From Bacillus amyloliquefaciens DSM 7 = ATCC 23350 (lineage in GTDB: Bacteria; Bacillota; Bacilli; Bacillales; Bacillaceae): DNA of 64,000 nt. The notes below the pieces were generated by a model. That model made no database searches. It was not told the origin of the DNA and saw only the letters and a program-made list of their open reading frames with translations. The translations under genes and the position numbers were made by a program. The stretch lies in assembly GCF_000196735.1 (NCBI RefSeq), contig NC_014551.1, positions 748,501 to 812,500 on the forward strand. Direction: 5' to 3'. Below are positions 1-16,800 of the stretch, piece after piece. Every line of letters starts with the position of its first letter. Positions within the stretch are counted from its first letter, which is position 1.

Positions 1-27
1 AGGCAGACTCAGGTCTGCCTTTTTTTT
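1..27 (+). terminator. Intrinsic terminator of a gene upstream of the window
   Basis: A perfect 8-bp stem (AGGCAGAC / GTCTGCCT) with a TCAG loop is followed by seven T on the + strand. No T-tract follows on the other strand, so it ends a + strand transcript that enters from outside the window. Confidence 0.85.
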
Positions 28-99
28 GTTTCTATAAGGGATGGGAAGGCCCAGCACATGATGGCTTCAGTTGGAATACAATATTGCCGGGGTGATAAT

Positions 100-798
100 A
101 TGAGCAGCAGCCGTAATCAATACATGATATTGAAACAGAAGCCTTACAAATATATGAGCAGACATATGAAACGCTGGTATGAACAGTTACTATGTGATAA
201 TGAACAGCCGGAAATAGTGACGAAAAAACAGTTTCCGTCTTTAGATGAAAATCGATCCGCCTTGTGCGCACCCCAGCTGCGAGGCCCTGAAGGCAAAAGA
301 GGCCCCGCCGGCTCCCGAGGTCCGCAAGGGGAGGCAGGTCCGCCCGGTCCTCCGGGTCCTGAGGGACCGCCGGGAGCGGTTCCGGTTGTCGCTTTTCAAA
401 ATAATACAGAACAAATGACGATTCCGTTAGAAGGAACACCGATAAACGTGTTAAGCACTGTGATAGATGCGCCGACGGATCAATTTGTAAAAACGGATGC
501 CGTCATACAAGTAAATGTGGAACTGGATCCGCTCGCGTCTAATTTCTCACTGGTCTTAGCTGTCGATCTGCAAAGAAATGGGGTATCTATTCAAACACAG
601 AGACAAGAGCGGAACCTCTTTTCTTCAGGCGGGCAAATCATAGGAATTCCTTTTACGTACATCGACGAAATGGCAGCGGGAGAAACAGCCGCGTACCAGC
701 TCTTTTTATCCGTGCTTTCTTCGAATTATGTAACACAAGTGACAGCGGAAAACGGCTCCCTTATCGCGACGGGATTCCCCGTTCAAGGATCGGACTAA
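100..798 (+). CDS. Short collagen-like protein with a Gly-Pro-Pro-rich helix
   Basis: Collagen-like protein of 232 aa. After a basic, Tyr- and Lys-rich head of about 65 residues comes one block of roughly ten Gly-X-Y triplets containing GPP, GPE, GKR and GSR, so it is proline- and charge-rich like animal collagen. A C-terminal domain of about 135 residues follows, resembling the beta-rich trimerising heads of Bacillus collagen-like proteins. There is no signal peptide, which fits a spore-surface or non-classically exported protein. The start at 100 is chosen because GGGGTG lies 5 nt upstream. An in-frame ATG at 58 has GGGAAGG ahead of it, is also possible, and would add 14 residues. It lies just after a terminator and ends in its own terminator, so it looks monocistronic. 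The exact role is unknown. Confidence 0.8.
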   Translation: MSSSRNQYMILKQKPYKYMSRHMKRWYEQLLCDNEQPEIVTKKQFPSLDENRSALCAPQLRGPEGKRGPAGSRGPQGEAGPPGPPGPEGPPGAVPVVAFQNNTEQMTIPLEGTPINVLSTVIDAPTDQFVKTDAVIQVNVELDPLASNFSLVLAVDLQRNGVSIQTQRQERNLFSSGGQIIGIPFTYIDEMAAGETAAYQLFLSVLSSNYVTQVTAENGSLIATGFPVQGSD

Positions 799-824
799 GG
801 TGATGAAAAGAAATCACCTTTTTT
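797..824 (+). terminator. Terminator of the short collagen-like gene
   Basis: An 8-bp stem AAGGTGAT / ATCACCTT with an 8-nt loop runs into a T-tract. It overlaps the stop codon at 796-798. Confidence 0.85.
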
Positions 825-831
825 ATTTAGG

Positions 832-858
832 TTGTCAAAAGAGAGCCCGTATTAATAT
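832..858 (+). promoter_or_regulatory. Candidate promoter of the giant collagen-like gene
   Basis: TTGTCA at 832-837 with TAATAT at 853-858 (15-bp spacer) or TATGCT at 856-861 (18-bp spacer) resembles a vegetative promoter. Neither spacing is ideal, and a sporulation sigma factor is equally possible. The ribosome site AAGGAGAGGG is at 889-898. Confidence 0.3.
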
Positions 859-909
859 GCTGTCTTAAAAAGTAAGGCTGTCTACTGGAAGGAGAGGGAA
901 AAAGATTGA

Positions 910-7161
<6,252 letters not shown>

Positions 7162-7191
7162 AAATAGCAAACTGATATTTTAAAGGTGAAA

Positions 7192-7222
7192 GGCCTGACT
7201 GATATACGGTCGGGTCTTTTTT
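7192..7222 (+). terminator. Terminator of the giant collagen-like gene
   Basis: An 8-bp stem with two G-T pairs (GGCCTGAC / GTCGGGTC) is followed by six T, 30 bp after the stop codon. Confidence 0.8.
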
Positions 7223-7304
7223 CTGTAAATGCTGTGCAGCATGCAAACTTAAAGACCAGTTGATATTTTTAAAGGGAATTTTGAAACACCATTTGTCTTT
7301 GTGA

Positions 7305-9197
<1,893 letters not shown>

Positions 9198-9228
9198 GTG
9201 AAAACGGCCAGACTGGTGTGAATCATCT

Positions 9229-9268
9229 AAGCTTGGAGAAGGTATCACTTTTTCTTCAAGCTTTTTTG
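9229..9268 (+). terminator. Terminator of the BclB-like gene
   Basis: A 12-bp stem (AAGCTTGGAGAA / TTCTTCAAGCTT, one G-T pair) is followed by a T-tract. Confidence 0.85.
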
Positions 9269-9284
9269 TTTTTTCGTCTTTCTG

Positions 9285-9319
9285 AGTAAATAAAGGCTGA
9301 CGGGAATTTCCCGACAGCC
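9285..9319 (-). terminator. Terminator of the hybrid kinase gene
   Basis: Read on the - strand, GGCTG and CGGGAA arms pair with TTCCCG and CAGCC around one mismatch, followed by TTTATTTA. It lies about 40 bp beyond the kinase stop codon. Confidence 0.65.
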
Positions 9320-9357
9320 GGCAGAAGTATTTCATCCTTCTGAAGTTAATCAGTATC

Positions 9358-12300
9358 TTAAACAGATGAAGACGTTTTTAATGAGTTTGAATCATCCGTT
9401 GTGCCGGTGATGTGAATCATCATCGAAACCGCGGTGCCTGCATCCGGTGTGCTCTCAATAGTCAATTCACTTCCGCAAAAATGCTTCAGCCGCCGATTGA
9501 TATTTTTCAGGCCGACACTGCGGTCAACATGGGAAGACAATATATCTTTTTGTATATCCGGCATGATGCCGGTTCCATTATCCTCCACTTTAATTAAATA
9601 TGTGTTTTCGCTTTGTTTTTTTGCCGTCAGCTTTACCCATCCGCCGCCTCTTTTCTTGCTGATCCCGTGATGAACGGCGTTTTCCACCAATGGCTGTATC
9701 ATTAAAGGCGGAAGGCTGAAGTCCATGTCCTCATCGATGTCAAAAAGGATTTCCAGCCGCTTGCCGAAGCGTGTTTTTTCGATAGCCAGATACGACGTAA
9801 TGATAGAAAGTTCGTTTTTGAATGAGCTGATGTCCGAAGTATTTTGAAAATCAAAACTCATTCTTAAATAGTTTGTAAATGCAGCAGTGGTTTCCCGTGC
9901 TTTTTCAATATCCAAATGACTAAGCGCGATAATCGTATTTAATACATTGTAAAGAAAGTGAGGCTTGATCTGCGACTGAAGAAATGCCATTTCCAAATTT
10001 GTGGCTTGGTGAGCCGTATGCTTCATCAAAATTAAATTTTTAATACGCGCGGTGAATTCAGAGTAATGATAAGGCTTCTGTAAAATATCATTTGCACCGA
10101 CATGAAAAGCCTTGTATTTGTCATGGCTGATTATGGCTGCCGTAACGATAAGAACCGGCAGCTCGACCATACTGAATCTTTCGCGGATATTTGTGCAGAC
10201 TTCAAATCCCGTCATGTCGGGCATCATCAAGTCTAATATCACCAAATCAAGCTTCGAGGAAGAGACAGCTTGAAGCGCTTCTTTTCCGCTTTTTACTGCG
10301 ATTACGTTATAAGGAACACCTTCAAGCATATCAGTTAAAATTTTTAAACTCTCGATGTTATCGTCGACTATCAGAATTGTCGGAGCATCGATTTTTTTTG
10401 AGTGATAAGGCGTTCTCAAAGAAATATCCGGCATTTTCTGTCCGGGCTGCGATTTAGGAAGTCCGATCTTTGCTTCCGGTAAAGAATCAATTTGAGCGGC
10501 GGGTAATGTAAAATGAAATGCTGAACCTTTCGCCTCTTCCGACTCTGCCCAGATGTCCCCGTTTTGGAGCTTGACGAGCTGTTTCACAATACTTAAACCT
10601 AAACCCGTTCCATCCTCGTTATTTCCTCCCGCTTGCTGAAAAGAATCAAAAATGGTTTCAAGATCAGCTTCAGGAATGCCGCTGCCGGTATCGGCCACGG
10701 TTATTTGAATCATGCTGTTATTCAGGCTTTCGGCAGAAAGAATAATTTTCCCCTCGGATGTATACTTGATTGCATTTTCAACAAGATTCGTTAAGATTTG
10801 CCGAAATCGGTTTTCATCTGCAAGCACAAAGGGGAGATCGTCCGGTACATGATTAAGAATGTCGAGATTTTTATGCTTGGACAAAAGCCGGTAGAAGTTC
10901 ATCTCACTGCATATTGCGGCATGCACATCAACAGGAACAGGACGAATCTGCAGCAGACCCTGCTTCATTTTTTCCAAATCAAGAATATCATTTACGAGAT
11001 TGGAAAGTCTGTAGCCCATCCTGATGATCAGCTGCATGTTTTCTTTCTCTTCCTCTATCGTCTTCTTTTTTCTGCCGGCTACAAGCGTCTGGCATATATT
11101 AATAATGCTGTTCAGCGGCGTTTTGAATTCGTGTGAAGTTTTGGCGATAAATTCATCTTTCAGCTGGTTCATTTTGACTAATTTACGTGAGAGGACTTCA
11201 TTGTCCCGGAAAGCCCCGGCGAATTGCTGCGCCATCAGAAGAACCAGTGCCAATAAAGCAATGACTGTCGGCAATGAATAAATCGAATTAAAAGAAACAG
11301 CCGTTCTGCCGCTGTAAGCTGAAATTGTCGTAAGAATCACAAAGGCGCTCATTGAAACAGATGCCAGCGTAAGGTACATGCTTCCTTTTATCTTCCGTAT
11401 GGCAGCAATCGTAAAAATATATGTAATATAAAACAAAGTCGTAACGGCAAGGACCGAATGTAAAATGTAAGAGAGGTGGTCAATAAAACTTACAGACATA
11501 AAATCAGTGACCAAGATGATCCCCGAAAAAGCAGTTAAAATGGTTATTGTCGTTTTTGACACAATTTCTCTGTATGCATAAAAGAGATAGAGAAAAACCG
11601 CAATGCTGACAAGCACGGAAGAGGTGCTGCGCAACAAATTCAGCAATGAAAATGATATAGACGGAAAGATGAGAAAGATCATTCTTTCTTTTCCGATCAT
11701 AAGAATAATCGCAGAAAAAAGCAGACACATCACAGAAAAGAACAATAAATGTTTAGCCTTTGTTCTTTGCAGAAAAAAACCGAGAAAATATAAACCGGTA
11801 ATGAAAAAAGCCGTGATCATAATGGAATCATTAAGAAAGGAAATTTGATTTTCGCGTATAATTTGTTCTTGAGTCCCAAACGTTATCGGTTTTGCGATCC
11901 CCCAGCCAGGCACTTTTCCGAAATTCGAAAATTGCAGGACAAGTTCATTATCACCCTTGTGAAGCATGAAAAAGCAAGTATACGGTTTGTTCTGAGCCTC
12001 AAAATCAGCTTTCTCTGAAGGGCTGCCGCTCTGTCCGATCAATTGTCCATTAAGATAAAGGCGGTTTGAACTGTAGATAAAAGATGTGCTGATTCCGAAA
12101 ACCTGATTCTCTTTATTTGAGCGGATTGTCAGTTTGTACGTTCCGTAATCCGTATCGGCTGTTTTTCTGAACAGCTTCACATTGACAGGGACATCAACGA
12201 GTACAGGTTTTTTTCCTTTTTCTGAATGAAGATCCCGCGGTGACAGCATTTGATTTGGATACAGAAACCACTTCCCATTCAGCTGGACATTCCCGTCCTT

Positions 12301-12444
12301 ATGAAAATCCCAATTCTTCAGATTGATCACTCCCTGTTCTGCTTTAGGGAGAGTTGTTCCGGAGAAATGATCCATGGCTATAAAAATGATAAAGAAGGCA
12401 GCGTAGCCGCAAATAATCGAAATAGAAATGAATTTTTCTTTCAC
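9358..12444 (-). CDS. Hybrid sensor kinase with 7TM-DISM-like sensor, receiver and two kinase modules
   Basis: Membrane sensor kinase of 1028 aa. An N-terminal membrane segment (residues 7-25) leads to an extracellular beta domain (about 40-200), then seven or so hydrophobic helices (about 210-410) in the 7TMR-DISM arrangement. Next is a HisKA dimerisation box with phospho-acceptor His438 (KTSHEFKTPLN) and an HATPase with GTGLGLSIV. A receiver domain follows with Asp738 (LDLMMPD). The C-terminal part is a second, LytS-type kinase with His829 (IKPHFLYN) and its own ATPase N box (LVENAVHHG). The start is GTG, 7 nt after AAAGGAG. It is divergent from the response regulator gene at 12623, its probable partner. 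The ligand is unknown; DISM sensors often sense carbohydrates or cell-surface signals. Confidence 0.85.
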   Translation of the reverse strand: MKEKFISISIICGYAAFFIIFIAMDHFSGTTLPKAEQGVINLKNWDFHKDGNVQLNGKWFLYPNQMLSPRDLHSEKGKKPVLVDVPVNVKLFRKTADTDYGTYKLTIRSNKENQVFGISTSFIYSSNRLYLNGQLIGQSGSPSEKADFEAQNKPYTCFFMLHKGDNELVLQFSNFGKVPGWGIAKPITFGTQEQIIRENQISFLNDSIMITAFFITGLYFLGFFLQRTKAKHLLFFSVMCLLFSAIILMIGKERMIFLIFPSISFSLLNLLRSTSSVLVSIAVFLYLFYAYREIVSKTTITILTAFSGIILVTDFMSVSFIDHLSYILHSVLAVTTLFYITYIFTIAAIRKIKGSMYLTLASVSMSAFVILTTISAYSGRTAVSFNSIYSLPTVIALLALVLLMAQQFAGAFRDNEVLSRKLVKMNQLKDEFIAKTSHEFKTPLNSIINICQTLVAGRKKKTIEEEKENMQLIIRMGYRLSNLVNDILDLEKMKQGLLQIRPVPVDVHAAICSEMNFYRLLSKHKNLDILNHVPDDLPFVLADENRFRQILTNLVENAIKYTSEGKIILSAESLNNSMIQITVADTGSGIPEADLETIFDSFQQAGGNNEDGTGLGLSIVKQLVKLQNGDIWAESEEAKGSAFHFTLPAAQIDSLPEAKIGLPKSQPGQKMPDISLRTPYHSKKIDAPTILIVDDNIESLKILTDMLEGVPYNVIAVKSGKEALQAVSSSKLDLVILDLMMPDMTGFEVCTNIRERFSMVELPVLIVTAAIISHDKYKAFHVGANDILQKPYHYSEFTARIKNLILMKHTAHQATNLEMAFLQSQIKPHFLYNVLNTIIALSHLDIEKARETTAAFTNYLRMSFDFQNTSDISSFKNELSIITSYLAIEKTRFGKRLEILFDIDEDMDFSLPPLMIQPLVENAVHHGISKKRGGGWVKLTAKKQSENTYLIKVEDNGTGIMPDIQKDILSSHVDRSVGLKNINRRLKHFCGSELTIESTPDAGTAVSMMIHITGTTDDSNSLKTSSSV

Positions 12445-12478
12445 ATCATTACTCCTTTATCCCATTCAGGGTCATTCT

Positions 12479-12508
12479 ATTATCCTATTCAATGTATAAA
12501 TATTGTAA
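12479..12508 (-). promoter_or_regulatory. Candidate promoter of the hybrid kinase gene
   Basis: On the - strand TTACAA (12503-12508) and GATAAT (12479-12484) are 18 bp apart and sit 35 bp upstream of the GTG start. This is a reasonable SigmaA match, read by eye. Confidence 0.4.
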
Positions 12509-12570
12509 TCCTAAACTTCATAAAACAACAAGAGAAAGAAAAAGAATCCAACTATATAGGGCGTTGGGCA

Positions 12571-12579
12571 TGGTATAAT
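12571..12579 (+). promoter_or_regulatory. Extended -10 promoter of the response regulator gene
   Basis: TGGTATAAT is a perfect TATAAT with the extended TGn element, 44 bp upstream of the start codon. The -35 region is weak, which is usual for extended -10 promoters and suggests activator help. Confidence 0.6.
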
Positions 12580-12622
12580 TGAAATTATTTTCAGATATCT
12601 ATATTGACGGGTGGGATGCGTT

Positions 12623-13699
12623 TTGAAAGCGATAATTGTGGATGACGAGGAATTGGCATTGCTTCATTTTAATCATATGCTTGAGCGGACAAACGCCTTT
12701 CAATCTATTTTAATGTTTCAAGATCCGGCGGACGTTCTGGAGTATTCGGGGCTTTCAGCAGCTGATGCGGTGTTTCTTGACATTGAAATGCCCGGGATAA
12801 ACGGTATTGAGCTTGCTGAATCAATTCAGGCAATTAATGAAAATATTCAAATTATTTTTATCACCGCTTATAATGAATTCGCTATAAAAGCGTTTGAGTT
12901 AAATGCTGTTGATTATCTTTTAAAACCGGTTGACAATGCCAGGCTGCTGACAACCGTTGAGCGAATCCGAATGAATAAAAAGCTCAGGACGGCAGACGAA
13001 AACACCGGGACGGATTATTTTATACAATGTTTTGGAAACCTGGACTTTTATCAATCGTTAAATGGTGTCAAAACATACATAACAGTCAAGTGGAGAACAT
13101 CCAAAGCGCGTGAACTGTATGCATTTTTACTTCTTAATCAAGGGCGCACGGTCAGTAAAGACATGCTGATTGAGATGTTTTGGCCTGCTTATGAAGTTTC
13201 AAAAGCGAGCACTCAGCTCTACTCGACAATATATCAGATACGGAAATTAATCAGTCAGCTTCCCTTCAGCCAATCCATAGAAAATACCGATATAGGATAT
13301 ATTCTTCGGCTTTCAGGGGTAAAGGTTGATACAGTTGACTGGGAAAATACATTAAAAGAAGCTCCCCCGCTCAGTCAAGCCGCATTAACCCGGCACATGG
13401 ACATTGTCATGTCATATGAGAACCATTATCTGATGGAGAATGGCTACCTGTGGGCGGAGCCGGAAAAAACACGTCTGGCGCATCTGTGGCTCAGCAAGGC
13501 GTACGAACTGATTGATTTTCTCATTCAAGAAAAGAACGAGCATCAAGCAATGGACGTTTGCCTGCAGGTCGAGAAAATAGAGCCCCGTGACGATAAAATT
13601 ATACAATACAAACTGCAGTTATTTAATCAATTGGGAAAAGTAGAAGAGGCGATAAAAGAATATGAACGCTATAAACAAGTGAAGGACTGGACCGGCTGA
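12623..13699 (+). CDS. Response regulator with LytR/AlgR-type receiver and SARP-like output
   Basis: DNA-binding response regulator of 358 aa. The receiver (residues 1-120) has the acidic pair at the start (VDDEE), phospho-acceptor Asp53 (FLDIEMPG) and the conserved Lys in LLKPVD. Its sequence is of the LytR/AlgR kind. Instead of a LytTR domain it carries a winged-helix region (about 140-215, with WP and TIYQIRKLI motifs) and a bacterial transcriptional activation (BTAD/SARP) domain up to the C-terminus. I place the start at TTG 12623 because GGTGGG lies 7 nt upstream and the protein then begins LKAIIVDDEE, the normal receiver start. The GTG at 12611 has no ribosome site. The divergent kinase is its likely partner and the adhesin gene downstream a likely target; both are inference. 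Confidence 0.85.
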   Translation: MKAIIVDDEELALLHFNHMLERTNAFQSILMFQDPADVLEYSGLSAADAVFLDIEMPGINGIELAESIQAINENIQIIFITAYNEFAIKAFELNAVDYLLKPVDNARLLTTVERIRMNKKLRTADENTGTDYFIQCFGNLDFYQSLNGVKTYITVKWRTSKARELYAFLLLNQGRTVSKDMLIEMFWPAYEVSKASTQLYSTIYQIRKLISQLPFSQSIENTDIGYILRLSGVKVDTVDWENTLKEAPPLSQAALTRHMDIVMSYENHYLMENGYLWAEPEKTRLAHLWLSKAYELIDFLIQEKNEHQAMDVCLQVEKIEPRDDKIIQYKLQLFNQLGKVEEAIKEYERYKQVKDWTG

Positions 13700-13714
13700 T
13701 GCCGGTCTTTTTTT
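13690..13714 (+). terminator. Terminator of the response regulator gene
   Basis: A perfect 7-bp stem GACCGGC / GCCGGTC with a 4-nt loop is followed by seven T. It overlaps the stop codon. Confidence 0.9.
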
Positions 13715-13749
13715 GTGCGTTATTTCTGAAATGATCCTATGTACAGAAT

Positions 13750-13828
13750 TTGTATAGGTCGATTTCATACAATGTAGTTTGGTTCGGATAAGGAGAATCC
13801 CATGCTTACGGGCTTGTTCGAACGTAAG
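13750..13828 (+). promoter_or_regulatory. Inverted repeats upstream of the adhesin gene
   Basis: Two imperfect palindromes lie in the adhesin leader: TTGTAT / ATACAA at 13750-13755 and 13767-13772, and CTTACG / CGTAAG at 13805-13810 and 13823-13828. The first overlaps a possible -10 (TACAAT, 13768-13773). Either could be a binding site for the nearby response regulator, but nothing in the sequence proves this. Confidence 0.3.
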
Positions 13829-13855
13829 TCTATATAAAAGGGGAGGAATAAGACA

Positions 13856-16800
13856 TTGGGAGTGAGGAACTTTTCGTTCAGCCCGCAAAAAAGCAAAAGG
13901 CTGAGAACAGCATTGATCACATGCTTCACGCTGTTTTTCATCTTCAGCCAAGTTGTCAGCTTTACTCCGATCGCAGCCGCTTCCGGATCGCAGCTAAGCG
14001 AGAGCGGATTCTTTGATTCAGTCACGGTCAAAGACGGCAAACATCAGACCGTTGACGGATCAAAAGGCAGTGAGCCGGCTTTAGCACCGAAAGATGAAGT
14101 GACACTGACATACGAATGGTCTCTGAAAAACAAGGAAGATGCAAGTGACCGAAATATCACCTTAAAGATCCCTGAAAGTTTTACATTAGATAACGATATC
14201 GAAGGTGAGCTGAAATCAGCTGATCGGGTGATCGGTATATATAAAGCTGAAGCAAAAAGCAGCACTCTTGAGGTGAAAGTGAACAAGGAAAAGGCGGAGG
14301 CCGATGATGTCAAAGGCTCCATTACACTGCCGGCGAAGTTTACACCTGACGTAACAGATAAAACGAAAACGGCAAAAGCTCTTTTTCAACTGGACGCCGG
14401 CAAGACCCAGCAGGTGATCATACCTGTGAAGAAAGATGAGACAACGAATTCCGAAACAGAAAAAAACACCTCTTCAAAACCTGCTGAACCTCAGGAAGAA
14501 GCAGAGAAAAAGTCAACATCTGCAGACAGCAGGGATAAGAAAGAACAGACAACGAAATCAAGCCCTTCTGCTGAACGCAATCAATCAAAAATGGTGATTT
14601 CAAGCAAATCTGCTGTTAAAAGTCTTCAATCAGGCGGAAGCCAGATTACGCAAAATATTTTAACTGATGTGAAATTGACGGATGAAAAAGGAAAACCATT
14701 TGACAAAAACAACCGTGCGAATACGAATTCTCCGGCAAATATCACCATTCAATGGGCGATCCCGAATGAGCTGGGGAAAACAATAAACGACGGTGATCGA
14801 TATGAATTTGACCTGCCTAAAGAATTTATCATGCACAATGACATTACGAACCAGCCATTGACCAACGGCGACATGACGTACGGAACTTTTTCCATTAATA
14901 CGAGCGGCCATGTCATCATGACGTTTAACGGCGAGGTAAAAGAAGATTTTAATGTCAAAGGGTCATTGTATGTAAACACCCAATTCAATCAGAAAGAAAT
15001 AAAAGGGTCAACCACACAAAAGATTAAGTTTCCGGTTAACTCTGATACCCCGGAAGTAACGGTTTATTTTAAACCGAATGTCACTAAAACCATTGATAAA
15101 TCAGGGTCATTGGATAAAGGCATTAACCCCGGAAAGGTAACGTGGACGGTTGATCTTAATAAAAAGGAAGAAGAAGTCAAAAATGTGAAATTGACGGAAA
15201 GTCTTCCGGACGGTTTGACCTTCCGCTCTGTGAAAGTGTATGAACTCGATGTGAATATTGACGGCTCGGTGAGTCAAGGAAGTGAGATAACGTCAGGCTA
15301 TACCGTCGACGACAAAGGAAATGTCACATTCGCCGGGACGATTGATTCAGCCTATCGGCTCATCTATGACACAGTTATTGATGACGATGCAAAGCCTGCT
15401 AAAGGCGGAAATATCACGCTGACAAACAAGGCGGCATTCAGCGGGGATAATGCGGAGCCGATTTCTGCGGAAGCCTCCGTAACGGCGGGCTACGGAAAAA
15501 TGATTGAAAAATCTTCGACCGGTTATAAAGGGGAAACCCAAACGTTCAGCTGGGCTGTTATGTACAATTACGGTGAGAAAAAGATTGATCAATCCAAAGC
15601 CGGCATCAAGGATACGTTCGGATCAGACGATCTGCACCTTGTTCCCGGATCTTTGAAAGTCCTTCCGATTACATTCAGCCAAAACGGCAGCGAACAAGAA
15701 GGCGCCCCATTAAAAGAAGGCGGGGATTATACGCTGACTGATAACGGGAACGGCTTTGAGATCAAATTCAAGCAAACTGTCACAGGAGCATATAAGATCA
15801 ATTATCAATCTCAAGTCAACGATGGGGTCATTATTGACAGTCCTGTCAAATACACCAACACAGCAGTTACAGATACGGGGGAATCAAAGGAAACTCCGGG
15901 GACAGCCATTCAGCAGAATCTGATCAAAAATTATTCAAACGCAGACTATGAGAAGAAGACGGTTGATTGGACAATCACAATCAATAAAAACCGTTACACA
16001 ATGAAAGACTGGACTCTGGATGATCAATTCACCAGCGGAGGTCTGGCGCTCATTGATGATTCATTTCACATGCAAGATACGACTGAGAACAAAACGCTGA
16101 AAGAAGGAACAGATTATACAATAACAAAAAAACCCGGAAATCAAGGCTTTACAATAGCATTGATCGGGGATTACGCAGAAACAAACAGTCAGTTTAAGAT
16201 CACGTATACGACAAAATTCAACACTGACTTTTCTAATGAAAACATCAAGAATACGGCGGAGTCGACATGGACCGATCAAAATGGCGGCAAACGCACAAAT
16301 AAGGAATCGAGCGGCTTCACACCGAACAATCAGACTTCCCATAACGGATTCAAAAACGGCTCATACAACGCCGTTTCAAAAGAAATCACATGGAAAGTCG
16401 GCATCAATTACAATGGCGAACCTTCAAAGAATCCTTATATAAAAGATACGCTAACAGATGGTCAGCAATTTTTGCACGGGTCGGTTGCCGTCAAAAAGTA
16501 CACCATCAGTAAAAACGGTTCCATCACTGAAGGAGAGGCGCTGGATCCTTCGAAATACGAAGTGGAAGAACCGTCAGACGGCAACAAAAATACATTAACC
16601 GTACATCTTAAAACAGAGGACTCTGTACCATATCTGATTGAATTCAAAACGTCACTGAAAGGTCAGGTCATTAAACAGAATCAATACACAAACAAAGCAG
16701 AGTACTATAATGATGACCATGCAGACCGAACGTTGACGGGTTCAGTATCAATCGCAAACGGCGGAAACCTGGTTTCTAAAGGCGGTAAACAGAGCGGGAA

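Noticed and set aside
7229-7242. Palindrome ATGCTG-TG-CAGCAT as a terminator
   Set aside because: No T-tract follows, and a proper terminator lies just before it. It may be an operator, but there is no support.
12611-12622. GTG at 12611 as the response regulator start
   Set aside because: It has no ribosome site upstream and would itself include the GGTGGG that serves the TTG at 12623.
13814-13838. TTGTTC with TATATA as an adhesin promoter
   Set aside because: The spacer is only 11-13 bp, and transcription would start inside the ribosome site.
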